Program-made: the position numbers and the translations under genes
In this document: piece by piece, positions 18,420 to 27,888 of the stretch
Layout of the letters: each line of letters begins with the position of its first letter
Numbering within the stretch: position 1 is the first letter of the stretch
Notes under the pieces: model-generated
Database searches by the model: none
Seen by the model: only the letters and a program-made list of their open reading frames with translations
What the model was told of the DNA's origin: nothing
DNA from: Cymbomonas tetramitiformis
Lineage: Eukaryota; Chlorophyta; Pyramimonadophyceae; Pyramimonadales; Pyramimonadaceae
Length of the DNA: 64,000 bases
Assembly: GCA_001247695.2 (NCBI GenBank)
Contig: LGRX02035461.1
Location: 27,471-91,470, forward strand
Reading direction: 5' to 3'

Positions 18420-21251
18420 CCCCAGACCCTGCCCTTCGGGGAAGTGAGGTCTTGCCCTGATGATCAGACCCTCTCCGCCCTGGAGAAGCGGTCAGAACCA
18501 GTGGAACCCCGACGCGCCCGAGGACGCAGAGACCCTTGGGGCCAACGTCCCCACCCCAAGAGTGTGGCCTTCACCTCTGGGACCCGCTTGCGACGCACCT
18601 ACCGCTCAGCTGGTGCCCCATCGCCACCGAGGGATGACTTGTCCAGCCACCCTCTCGCAGGAAGCACCCCCTTCGATGAGCCGTCGCTGCCTCTTGATGA
18701 CGGCCCCGCTTATACACAAGCGAGGATCGAGGGTCGGAGGGGACGGCGAGTTCCCCAACACAGACCCCCTATTATGGGCAACAACCGCGGAGAACCCCGT
18801 GACCTTCGCCCCCGACCGCGTGTTGTCCTACCGCTGCCCATTTATCAGTCCAACCTCGCGGACCCACGGAAAAGGCTAACTGCGTGGCACTGGAAGAGGG
18901 ATCTGTACTCCCTCCCCCTCGAAGTCGCCATGCAGAAGGTCCGCAGAGCTCTGCGCAAGTCCCCGGAGGCTGCCAAGGACCTGGTGGATAAAATGTCGGA
19001 GCGCGTCCGCAGCCGCGTACACTCTGGGAGTCGATCGCCAAGGGAGCGCGTGAACCGCGCCAACCAGCTGGCAGAGAGGATACGCATTGCCCGCGAACCT
19101 CAAGATCGCAAGGAAGGCCATCAGCGCATAGCATTGTGGCACCTCCTTTCACACGACGGTCGCCAGCAAGTCCCCGAATCCTCTAACACCAGCTCCCACG
19201 ACCTCTACGCGGCTTGGAGAGAGCTGTCGCCTGCCGAGCAGCAAAAGGCAATCGCCACTTCGAGTCCAGACTCTTCCCCAGGTAGCAGGCTGTGGGAAAA
19301 GGAGGGCGCACGAAGAGCAGCAGCGAGGTCTTCGACATCCCTCTGCACCCTGGACACTGAAGTGGGCACGATACCTGGGACAGCGGGAGATGTGGGTTTA
19401 CCTGGTGCCTGGTGCAGTCTGCACGCAGTACACCAGTACAAGATGAGGAAGCTGGGTCCCAGCCCCTTGGGAGCATCCCCTCCATCATCCTCACTGGCCG
19501 AGCCCACAGCAGAGACCACATCTTCGCACCATGATAACGCGCCAGCCACTCCGGGAGGAAACCCCGAAGGTTCATCTTACTGCTCAGAGGCGGAGGAGAC
19601 CTCCGCACCCAGTTCGCTTTGCTTCACCCAGCAGATGACCACCGTCAAAACGCATGAAGCGGATGAAGCGCCACCCTGTCTCGACAGCCATCCCATCGCT
19701 GAAGACCCTGAGGTGATGGAAGAGGAGTCCTCGGTCAACTCGCTCTGCTTCACCCAGCAGATGGCAGCAGCTGGGACCCCTCAGACGAGAACTGACCACC
19801 AGAGCTCCCACCAGCTCGCCCACAACTCCCCTGCTGGCAGCCCTCAGCATGACGAGGATCCTCTCACCCATGGCAGTCTCACCGATAGTGTCGCTACCCA
19901 CGTGAGCCCCACAGTAAGCGGCACTACCCATGTTAGCCCTACCACCAGTGGCACTACACATGTGAGCCCTACTACCAGTGACACCACCCATGTGAGCCCT
20001 ACCACCAGCGGCACCACTCATGTCAGCCCCACCTCGAGCGAATGCACCTCAGCGGGCACCCTGCTGACGGCGAGTGCAGACAACCTCGTCAGTCATCCGC
20101 CTGAAGATGTCGATTTGCTGGATGAGGAGTTCTACGCCGCGTGTAGGCAAACGCTGGAAGAATGCCGCGAGGCCTCGGACAACCTCCTCCCCAACCTCAA
20201 GTGCAAAAGCATACGCACAGATGGGGGAGTTCAGTGGAAGACCGACATCGAGGGTACCCTCGCAGCGGCACATGACGAAGAAGGACCACTACTACTGGTA
20301 TTCTACGCAACCCTCAGAGGGCACACGGTCAAGGTGTTGATTGACTCGGGGGCCTCTGACAACTTCATCTCGGAGCAGAGCGCTAAGCGATGTGGCCTCA
20401 CAACACGAGCCGGTTCCGAGATGCGAGTCACTCTGGCGGATGGATCTGTGAAGATCACTGGCGCCACCGCGTACGCCAAGTTCAACACGCACACCACCAC
20501 GGGCACCTATACGGAGAACGCCCTTGCCCTCCGGATCCTGCCGCTGGGCATACAGGTGGATGTTATCCTCGGCGGAAGGTGGCTGCGCAGTCACTCTCCT
20601 GTCACTCTGGGCTATGAAGGGAATGGCTCCGTCTCTTTCCTCAGGAAGTCCCGCGGTGGTAAGATTGGGGACCGCGTCACCATCACAGGCTGTTCTCCTG
20701 GGAAAGCATCTGGGGACAGGTCTCCGAAGGGCACGGCCTGCGCGGGATTGGTGGATGAGGTGTTCCTGACCCCTGCCCAGCTGAAGAAGTACCTGGTGTA
20801 TGCGGAGACGCAGAAGCTACGCGGCAATGACGACCCGGAGATACAGCCCGCCTGGCTCATGGTGGCCGAGAAGTCCCCCGACGATACTGCTTCTGCCTTT
20901 GCAGCCACGGCTATCGACTCTGAGAACGCCGAACCCGCTGCGGATACTGAAGATGCAGAAGTGAGCCCTGAGTGGACCCTCAAGTTTCAGGACTTCTGGG
21001 GTGAGGAGTACAAGAAGGAGATGACGACTGCTCTACCGAACATCGATGGACTCAGACATGACCCCCAAGATGAAGCCAACATTAACCTGGACCCTGAGCT
21101 GAGCAAGAAGGGACCTCCCTGCCAGCGCATCTACAAGAAGTCCGCAGAGGAACTCCGCCAACTTCGAGAACGCGTGGAGACTCTGATGTCCAAGGGCTAC
21201 ATCCGACCCTCTTCCAGTCCCTTATGCAGCTCCCTGTTTGATGGTCCCTAA
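18405..21251 (+). CDS. pol: Gypsy protease and RT N-terminus
   Basis: Same frame as gag after its TGA. It opens with a long disordered region holding two SLCFTQQM repeats and five 10-residue TTHVSPTTSG repeats (19893-20042). An aspartic protease follows, with VLIDSGASDNFIS near 20335-20373 (catalytic D-S-G). The end is the start of RT (LRERVETLMSKGYIRPSSSP). The frame stops at 21251, and RT continues in the +1 frame from about 21238. No ATG is needed if the protein is made by readthrough; the apparent start at 18444 is GTG. Protease would cleave the polyprotein. Confidence 0.85.
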   Translation: MAGGQPQTLPFGEVRSCPDDQTLSALEKRSEPVEPRRARGRRDPWGQRPHPKSVAFTSGTRLRRTYRSAGAPSPPRDDLSSHPLAGSTPFDEPSLPLDDGPAYTQARIEGRRGRRVPQHRPPIMGNNRGEPRDLRPRPRVVLPLPIYQSNLADPRKRLTAWHWKRDLYSLPLEVAMQKVRRALRKSPEAAKDLVDKMSERVRSRVHSGSRSPRERVNRANQLAERIRIAREPQDRKEGHQRIALWHLLSHDGRQQVPESSNTSSHDLYAAWRELSPAEQQKAIATSSPDSSPGSRLWEKEGARRAAARSSTSLCTLDTEVGTIPGTAGDVGLPGAWCSLHAVHQYKMRKLGPSPLGASPPSSSLAEPTAETTSSHHDNAPATPGGNPEGSSYCSEAEETSAPSSLCFTQQMTTVKTHEADEAPPCLDSHPIAEDPEVMEEESSVNSLCFTQQMAAAGTPQTRTDHQSSHQLAHNSPAGSPQHDEDPLTHGSLTDSVATHVSPTVSGTTHVSPTTSGTTHVSPTTSDTTHVSPTTSGTTHVSPTSSECTSAGTLLTASADNLVSHPPEDVDLLDEEFYAACRQTLEECREASDNLLPNLKCKSIRTDGGVQWKTDIEGTLAAAHDEEGPLLLVFYATLRGHTVKVLIDSGASDNFISEQSAKRCGLTTRAGSEMRVTLADGSVKITGATAYAKFNTHTTTGTYTENALALRILPLGIQVDVILGGRWLRSHSPVTLGYEGNGSVSFLRKSRGGKIGDRVTITGCSPGKASGDRSPKGTACAGLVDEVFLTPAQLKKYLVYAETQKLRGNDDPEIQPAWLMVAEKSPDDTASAFAATAIDSENAEPAADTEDAEVSPEWTLKFQDFWGEEYKKEMTTALPNIDGLRHDPQDEANINLDPELSKKGPPCQRIYKKSAEELRQLRERVETLMSKGYIRPSSSPLCSSLFDGP
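19893..20042 (+). repeat. 30-bp coding tandem repeat, five copies
   Basis: Five in-frame 30-bp units encode variants of TTHVSPTTSG. Thr/Ser-rich and probably a flexible linker ahead of the protease. Confidence 0.9.
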
Positions 21252-24200
21252 ACCCGGGAACCCCAAGGAGCTGCGACTGGTGATCGATTACCGGCTCCTC
21301 AACCGCCAGACAGTTAAGGACAAGTATCCTCTCCCAGACATCCAGATGATGTTCGACGAGATGCAGGGTGCGAAGTTCTTCTCTTCGTTCGACGCGGTGG
21401 ATGGCTTCTGGCAAGTACCGATGGCACCAGGAGATGTTGAGAAGACCGCCTTCACCACCCAGATGGGGTCATATGAGTGGTTGGTCATGCCGCAGGGGCT
21501 GCAGAATTCACCATCTCAGTACCAGCGACGGATGCAGCGGGCCTTGGGCCATCTCCCATTTGTCCGGATCTTCATCGACGATGTGGTCGTCTTCAGCAAC
21601 ACCGCTGCAGAGCACTACGAGCACGTCAAACAACTGCTCCTGACATGCAGGGAGAAGGGCGTCTTCCTCAAGAGGTCCAAGTGCCAACTGTTGAAGAAAT
21701 CCTTACGGTTCCTTGGCCACTGTATCTCCGCAGATGGCTGCAGACCCCAACATGACAAGGTGGCTGCAGTGAGGGACTGGCCCGAGCTGGAGACGGTTAC
21801 CCACGTCAGGCAGTTCTTGGGCCTAGCGGGGTATTACCGCAGGTTCATCCACTGCTTCTCCGAGATCGCTCAGCCCCTCACCCGGTTGACCAAGTCGGAC
21901 GTACCCTGGGAGTGGGGTCCCATGCAGCAGTGGGCCTTCGAGGAGCTGAAGAAGGCCCTCACATCAGCGCCAGTGCTCGCCTTGCCCAACATTAAGGGTG
22001 CCGCAGACGGCACAGCGCCTTTCGTGGTGCAAACGGATGCTAGCGGCATCGCTCTTGGGGGAGTACTTATGCAAGACAATGGAGATGGTCTTGGGCTGCG
22101 CGTGATAGCATACGAGAGCCGCCAGTTCTCAGCCGCCGAGCAGAATTACCACACCGGCGAGCGTGAGCTAGGTGCTCTACACCACTGTACCACCGTCACC
22201 TGGCGGCATTACCTCATCTTCACCAACTTCCGCATCCAGGGTGATCACCGCCCCCTTGAATGGCTGATGGAACCTGGCAGAGAGCTTAGCCGCAGACAGG
22301 CGCGCTGGTACATGGATCTGGTAGAGGTGGGAGTCCCGAGAATGGAGTATATCAAGGGAGCGCTGCTGCTGGTACCAGACGCCCTGTCCAGAAGACCCGA
22401 CTTCAAAGACAAGGACGTTCGCGAGGGGTTGAAGGAGGCAGGAGTGATCGACCCCACCTCAGACCTGCCGAAAGACCCTCTGGCAACGCTGGAGTCTGAA
22501 TGCTTCTCCAGCTCACCACCCGCAGCTCATCCCCACTGGGCTCAGACGGTTGACTGTTGGCTCTCAGCAGTGGAGACCCTCTCCGTGGCGGAACAGGCCA
22601 TGGACATGGGGGAGACCATCGCTCTCGTTAATCCGAAGCTCTATAAGGGAATGAAGGAGGATCACCTCGACTTCGACATGCCTGACTGGCCTGAAGCTGA
22701 TAGCGCGAAGCCGACAGAAGCTCCACACCAAACCCCTGACAGAGCTCCACCTCAGACAAGGATAACGAGGAGCATGTCACGTGCTGGAAGAGCCTCTACG
22801 ACCCCAGCGCCTCCACAGTTGGCGTCACCGAAGACGCGAACGCCATCACGAGCTGACGCATCGGAGGCGCCCACTGAGAAGGTGCAGAGTTCACCACCCC
22901 CGCAGCAGGCACCCCAGCAGTCATCTCCATCCCCGGCCCTTCACCCGCAGAAACGGCAGACTCCCCCCGAAGACTCACAGAATTGGCGTGTCCGAGCAGA
23001 GTACTCCTCGAAGTACGCCGAGAAGTTTGGACCCTTCGATGTGGACGCCTGTTGTGACTTTGGCGGCCGCAACAGACAGGCGGATAGGTTCTGGACAGAC
23101 TGCCTTTCAGAGAAATGGAGGGGCCTTCGGGTTTGGTGTAACCCCCCATATAACTCCAAGCACATTACAGTGGAGGCGATTTTGAACAAGTATATCGCAG
23201 AATGGAAGGCAGACCCAGAAAACACTTCAGCAGTCTTCGTCCTACCAGATCACCAGTCCAAGCTCCCCGCGTGGCGCAAACTTTTCAGAAAGGCCAATAT
23301 GCAGATCGTGGAGGTCATCCCTACTCACGATGATAAGGGCGAGCCCAATCAGTTCTTCGAGAACCCAGATGGGAAGGCCTTCGACCTTCGTTGGCCTGTG
23401 CTGATAGTACACGCCCCTTCCGCCAAACCACAGCCGGCACGCGTGAGGCACCCGCGAACAGCCCCCGCTGTGATAAGGACAGGTGAGGCAGCAGCCTTCA
23501 GAGACGCAACCTCCCAGCAGTCGGACTCAAAGTTCCTGCGTGCGTTGAAAGCGGAGTACACCCGAGAGGGGACACTTCGTTCGCTGCGAGAGAAAGTGAA
23601 GGCGGCGCCACACCAGTGCCTACAGGACTTCAGGCTGGTGGGTGAAGTGGTTTGGAGGACCGCAGCAGGGAGATATCAGCTGGTGCTGGGGGAGGACTCT
23701 CCACTTCGAGAAGTGGTGATTCGCCATGCTCATGAGTCATTGTCCTCAGGCCATACTGGGCGGGACAAGACTCTGGAGAGGGTGCTGCGACGCTTCTATT
23801 GGCGTGGTGCCGCGGAAGATGTGGGCACCTGGGTTACATCCTGCGCAGTGTGCCAATCAGTGAGACCGAGGGGAACTTACCCGGATGGGTTGCTAAACCC
23901 TCACAGCATCCCGAACAGGCCATGGCAGGATGTCGCGGTGGACTTCGTCACCGGCCTGCCTATATCAGAGAGGGGAATTGATGCTTTCGTGGCCTTCACC
24001 TGCAAGCTGACGAAGATGGTTCACGTTGTACCAATGAACTTTGGCGACAGCTCCGCAGCTGTGGTGGCCAGAATCTACTTTGACTCGGTGTGGCGCTTAC
24101 ATGGCGCGCCTATGAAGATTGTCTCTGATCGTGACCCGCGGTTTCAAGATGCTTTCTGGCAGGAACTCATGAGACTGATGGGTGTGAAAGTGGCTCGTAC

Positions 24201-25980
24201 CACGCCGTACAACCCTCGGTCTGACGGCCAGGCAGAACACAGCAACAGAGTTATTGAGGACATGCTCAGGTCCTTTGTTGACGCCAATGTGGAGGACTGG
24301 GATCTGTTCACCACTAACGTGGAGTTCGCGATCAATGACTCCAGGAGTGAATCTACTGGCTTCACGCCGTTTGAACTGGTGTTCGGGTTCTCGCCGCTGT
24401 CGCAGTTGGATCTTTTCCTGGAGGCCGCGCAGTCCACCGCCGGACGACGAACTGGGGGAGTAGGCACCGCACACGAAGTGGCTGTGAAATTTTCGTCGCA
24501 GCTGCGGGACGCCAGACAGCGGTTGGAGCTGGCTCAACAGCGACAGCGCGAACAGTTTGATCGCAGACACGGGCAGCGGGAGTATGCTGTTGGGGATCTG
24601 GTCTGGATAGAGGCGAAACACCTCACGGAGAAGGTGATGGATCGCTCCATCTGTAGGAAACTGACCAAGCGCTGGCATGGACCAGTTCCTGTGACCGAAC
24701 GCTTCTTCAGCGATATACAGATGACCATGCCCGAAGCCGACAGGGGAGCTCCAGTAGCCTACCGCCTACGCCTCCCTCCTCACTGGCGGATTCACGACGT
24801 GTTCGCTCAACATCGCCTCAAGCCGTACACCAGCGGTCAAGATGCTTTTGCCGCACGCGATCACCTAGCAGTACCTGAAGAGGTGGTAGTAGACGGTCAG
24901 AAGGAAGCACACGTTGAGCGTATCCTCGCACGTCGAGTGCGGTCTGTTCGAGGAAAGGAGGTGGAAGAGTGGAAGGTTCGCTGGACTGGCTACTCCAAAG
25001 CTCACGACCAATGGAGGACGCGTGACAAACTTGAACGCGGAAGTCCACTTCAACAACTTCGTGAATTCGAGCAAGCGAGACTGCACATGGAAGCGCAAGT
25101 TCGCGACGAAGCCACTCGGCGACGCGAGCAGCGTGGCCGCCACTCCGCTCAAGCCGGAATGACACTGGCCCACCTCATCACCAATCCCTGCGACGAACTG
25201 GACCAGCTCGAACAGATGGAAGATGATATCCCCCTGCCGTGGGAACGCCAGGAGCGCGTGGAAGATGGGTCGTTGGCACTGGTGACAGAGCTGCTGGCAA
25301 TACAGGCAAAGACAACCCGCACGCCCAGGATTCTCGTACTCTTCAGCGGTACTGGCTCAGTAGAGAGGGAATTCCTAAATTGCTTCCCCTCCGCCTCAGT
25401 GGTGACCCTCGACTCCGGGCATATCTGGCAACCCACTCATGTGTGTGACATCCTGCAATGGGACTACAAGCAATACCCGCCTGGATTCTTCGATGTCATT
25501 TGGGCAAGTCCCCCCTGCAGGCAGTACAGTCAAGCGCGCACCACTGGTGGACCCCCTGACCTTCCCCAGGCTGACAAAATCGTACGACGAGCATTGCAGA
25601 TCATTGACTACCTGGAGCCAAAATATTGGTTCATGGAAAACCCCAGAGGTCGCTTCCCTAACGCGCTGCGGCTTCGCCCTATGATGCGCCAACTTCCCCC
25701 ACCGCTGGTGTGTACCTACTGCATGTATGGTACGCAGTACATGAAACCCACCTGCATATGGACGAACTCGGCACCACCCTCGCCCCTGCTACGCTGTACT
25801 ACTTCAACACCGTGTGCGTGCAGATGGGCAACCGGTGCTCACCCAGAGACTGCTCAGCTTGGACCTCACCCGCAGCAGACTGGAGCAGGTCGATCTGCGA
25901 GTGTATACCCCGTGCCAGCACTCCTGCTACGACAACTTTTCCGACATTTACGCCTCCGCGACACTGAAGACCCGCTTTAG
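21238..25980 (+). CDS. pol: Gypsy Pol: RT, RNase H, Dam-like domain, integrase, chromodomain, C5-methyltransferase
   Basis: 1580 codons open; approximate residues from 21238. RT: VIDYRLLN (15), first catalytic Asp in SFDAVDGFW (50), FIDD active site (111). RNase H: VVQTDASG (264) to the DALSRRP end (385). Dam-like: FGPFDVDACCD (596) and the motif IV-like WCNPPYNS (632). Integrase: HHCC zinc finger (HAHESLSSGH to CAVC, 827-875), then the D-D-E core with VDFVTG, VSDRDPRF and QAEHSN (900-1005). Chromodomain: HVERILARR to WTGYSKAHDQW (1224-1265). C5-cytosine methyltransferase: motif I LFSGTGSVEREF (1366), catalytic PPC in WASPPCRQYS (1424), ENPRGR (1466), and MKPTCIWTN (1500), typical of small phage-type enzymes. 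A separate target-recognition domain seems absent. Both methyltransferase motif sets look intact. Confidence 0.92.
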   Translation: MMVPKPGNPKELRLVIDYRLLNRQTVKDKYPLPDIQMMFDEMQGAKFFSSFDAVDGFWQVPMAPGDVEKTAFTTQMGSYEWLVMPQGLQNSPSQYQRRMQRALGHLPFVRIFIDDVVVFSNTAAEHYEHVKQLLLTCREKGVFLKRSKCQLLKKSLRFLGHCISADGCRPQHDKVAAVRDWPELETVTHVRQFLGLAGYYRRFIHCFSEIAQPLTRLTKSDVPWEWGPMQQWAFEELKKALTSAPVLALPNIKGAADGTAPFVVQTDASGIALGGVLMQDNGDGLGLRVIAYESRQFSAAEQNYHTGERELGALHHCTTVTWRHYLIFTNFRIQGDHRPLEWLMEPGRELSRRQARWYMDLVEVGVPRMEYIKGALLLVPDALSRRPDFKDKDVREGLKEAGVIDPTSDLPKDPLATLESECFSSSPPAAHPHWAQTVDCWLSAVETLSVAEQAMDMGETIALVNPKLYKGMKEDHLDFDMPDWPEADSAKPTEAPHQTPDRAPPQTRITRSMSRAGRASTTPAPPQLASPKTRTPSRADASEAPTEKVQSSPPPQQAPQQSSPSPALHPQKRQTPPEDSQNWRVRAEYSSKYAEKFGPFDVDACCDFGGRNRQADRFWTDCLSEKWRGLRVWCNPPYNSKHITVEAILNKYIAEWKADPENTSAVFVLPDHQSKLPAWRKLFRKANMQIVEVIPTHDDKGEPNQFFENPDGKAFDLRWPVLIVHAPSAKPQPARVRHPRTAPAVIRTGEAAAFRDATSQQSDSKFLRALKAEYTREGTLRSLREKVKAAPHQCLQDFRLVGEVVWRTAAGRYQLVLGEDSPLREVVIRHAHESLSSGHTGRDKTLERVLRRFYWRGAAEDVGTWVTSCAVCQSVRPRGTYPDGLLNPHSIPNRPWQDVAVDFVTGLPISERGIDAFVAFTCKLTKMVHVVPMNFGDSSAAVVARIYFDSVWRLHGAPMKIVSDRDPRFQDAFWQELMRLMGVKVARTTPYNPRSDGQAEHSNRVIEDMLRSFVDANVEDWDLFTTNVEFAINDSRSESTGFTPFELVFGFSPLSQLDLFLEAAQSTAGRRTGGVGTAHEVAVKFSSQLRDARQRLELAQQRQREQFDRRHGQREYAVGDLVWIEAKHLTEKVMDRSICRKLTKRWHGPVPVTERFFSDIQMTMPEADRGAPVAYRLRLPPHWRIHDVFAQHRLKPYTSGQDAFAARDHLAVPEEVVVDGQKEAHVERILARRVRSVRGKEVEEWKVRWTGYSKAHDQWRTRDKLERGSPLQQLREFEQARLHMEAQVRDEATRRREQRGRHSAQAGMTLAHLITNPCDELDQLEQMEDDIPLPWERQERVEDGSLALVTELLAIQAKTTRTPRILVLFSGTGSVEREFLNCFPSASVVTLDSGHIWQPTHVCDILQWDYKQYPPGFFDVIWASPPCRQYSQARTTGGPPDLPQADKIVRRALQIIDYLEPKYWFMENPRGRFPNALRLRPMMRQLPPPLVCTYCMYGTQYMKPTCIWTNSAPPSPLLRCTTSTPCACRWATGAHPETAQLGPHPQQTGAGRSASVYPVPALLLRQLFRHLRLRDTEDPL

Positions 25981-26168
25981 ATTCCAAGTGGCACCCTTCT
26001 TCTTGAAAGTGGTGCCCTGGTAGCGGCAGGCGAACTATGCTCGAAGAGGAACCAGAGAACCTAAGAACTGGAAACAGCAAGGAACCAGAGAACCTAAGAA
26101 CTGGAACTTAGATGGGTACCTTAGTGGAGTGATCCCAGGAGGTAGACCACTCCTAAGGGGGGGAGAGT

Positions 26169-26861
26169 TGTGCCCGGAGGCACAGCGTGAGCCGATATGT
26201 CTATGCGTCCGTATGTGTGTCATCGGGGGTAATCTGGGATTGGCACGATGACAGTGAGATTGGGCTTGAAATCACGATGAGAATGAATACCAGATGTCCG
26301 GGGTATGACAGTATGACACTATGACACTATGACAGTATGACAGTATGACACTATAGTAGTATGACAGTACTGTGGGGGGTGTCATCGTGGAACTCAGTCA
26401 GACCCTCGAAGAATGGTCAGATTCGCATCGGGGTTGAAAAGACAATGAAATCGAATATCAGATATTAAGGTTATGACAGTATGACAGTATGACGCTATGA
26501 CAGTATGACAGTATGACAGTACAGTAGTATGACAGTACTGTGGGGCAGTCATCGTGTCAGTCTGTTGGCATAACATCTGAATCGAGAATGACGGATCGGA
26601 ATTAGAAATGAGATCGGATCGAGAACTGAACGTTGAGCCGAAGTGTGACATCGGCTCTCGAGTGGTTGACCCTGCAACCTGAGTGACGAGTGAATAAGTA
26701 GAGCACTTGAGAAGTGTTTAGCCTTCAGAACTCGGAACCGAATTATCGTTTGTACCTCAATCTGGCCCTGATCCAGTATATTATAAAAATCCGAATTGTG
26801 TACCTTTGCACGTTCAATCAAAAACATATCTCCGAGCATCTGTCGTCGTGCCCCTGGCACA
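26169..26861 (+). repeat. 3' LTR of gypsy element
   Basis: 693 bp, apparently identical to 13081-13773, preceded by a purine tract and followed by AATTC. Confidence 0.95.
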
Positions 26862-26946
26862 AATTCAGCCTATATATGAGCTGAAATTCTGCCTATAACC
26901 CTATATATGAGCTGAAATTCAGCCTATATATCACCTGAAATTCAGC

Positions 26947-27741
26947 CTATATATATATATATATATATGACCTGAAATTCGGCCTATATATGAGCTGAAA
27001 TTCGAGCTCTTTCCGACGATTATTCGCCTCAGTCTGTGCATCTTTCGTTTCCTTGCACTTTACTTTCGCTGCGGAAAATTGCTCTTTGCGCTTGCTCGTT
27101 TCTTGTGTCGACTCTGTCGGATCTGCTGTGACGCCTGGGCAAATAGATATCCCTTGGCCTGCGATCTGTCCAACGTGATGTAAGATGCGCGGTGTTTGTG
27201 ACATAAGCACCTTGCCACAAAATAGACACCTGCACTTATCATGGCTTGAGCCAACATACCCGGGTTCCTGCAGTTCTGAGTCACTGTTACAGCTTTTACC
27301 GTCCTTAAACACGCGTACAAAGCACCACAGGAACCTCACGTCCACAACGCTGGGTGAGGGAGGCATGCTGATGATCTGAGCGGGAACCGAGCACTGGAAT
27401 TCATGAAATGAGGGGTAAATTCTACATATGGTTTCCGGCGACATCGCGTGGACGATTAATCGCGTTTTCTCTTCTTTTCTTTCTTGGACGATTAATCGCG
27501 CGATTAATCGTATTTTGGGGTCCCCGCGATTAATCGCGATTGGCGATTTGTCGGACCCAGGTTTGGTGGGCATTGAAGGGTTGAGGGACCTCGCCCAAGT
27601 CCCCAATATGGACACTAATACTTCATAAATATCCAATAGTTGACTACCGTGGTAGTTATGGATGTTTCCGCCCTCATACTGATCCCATACTGCTAAAAAC
27701 GAATTCGCCCTTACGGTGTTAAGAGCGACACTCTGCGACAC
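26947..27741 (-). pseudogene. hAT-like zinc-finger fragment
   Basis: An open minus frame holds a segment CLFCGKVLMSQTPRILHH followed by an IC pair (about 27120-27250). This recalls the BED-type zinc finger at the N-terminus of hAT transposases (CX2C, His pair, Cys). No catalytic domain follows, and the frame ends in the satellite repeat. The upstream part overlaps the DIRS terminal repeat, so only about 27000-27330 is likely of coding origin. A host C2HC-type finger is an alternative. Confidence 0.35.
27453..27565. repeat. CGATTAATCG palindrome cluster, second copy
   Basis: Palindromes at 27453, 27489, 27501 and 27527, followed by a flank complementary to the one at 8718-8740 (CGATTTGTCGGACCC). 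Inverted relative to the first cluster. Confidence 0.8.
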
Positions 27742-27874
27742 TTGGACTTCGAAGCTGGAGGTGAACAGCCACTTCGTGATCCTTCATTTCCTCGATCCGG
27801 GGAGTGAGATCGGACGATCCGTCTCCTGAATGACGGTCATCACTGATGACGGAAGGAAAGTCGGCGATCAACAG
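27718..27874 (-). repeat. DIRS terminal direct repeat, 3' copy
   Basis: 157 bp, near-identical to 51253-51409. Its right edge forms the palindrome GATCAACAGT-GAT-ACTGTTGATC (27866-27888) with the adjoining 140-bp segment. Confidence 0.85.
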
Positions 27875-27888
27875 TGATACTGTTGATC
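27866..27888. other. Candidate recombination core: 10-bp inverted arms with 3-bp spacer
   Basis: Arms GATCAACAGT and ACTGTTGATC around a GAT spacer, exactly at the joint of the two terminal segments. Inverted arms round a short core is the usual layout of tyrosine-recombinase sites. In the other two locations of these segments the homology breaks within this palindrome. Confidence 0.5.

Larger units (their letters stand above)
13081..26861 (+). mobile_element. Complete Ty3/gypsy chromovirus-like retrotransposon with two methyltransferase domains
   Basis: 13,781 bp, bounded by 693-bp LTRs that look identical on direct comparison, starting TGTGCCCGG and ending GGCACA. The 5-bp target duplication is AATTC (13076-13080 and 26862-26866). 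A primer-binding-like TGGTATCAGCG starts at 13776, two bases after the 5' LTR, and resembles the complement of an initiator-Met tRNA 3' end. A purine tract (AAGGGGGGGAGAGT) abuts the 3' LTR. Domain order: gag, protease, RT, RNase H, Dam-like, integrase, chromodomain, C5-cytosine methyltransferase. Identical LTRs imply a very recent insertion. Confidence 0.95.

Noticed and set aside
27699..27712. GAATTCGCCCTT at 27700 and AAGGGCGAATT near 8268 resemble TA-cloning vector flanks
   Set aside because: The match is only 11-12 bp, no other vector sequence is near, and both sites sit beside DIRS-related repeats in a long genomic context. Coincidence or a repeat end is likelier.
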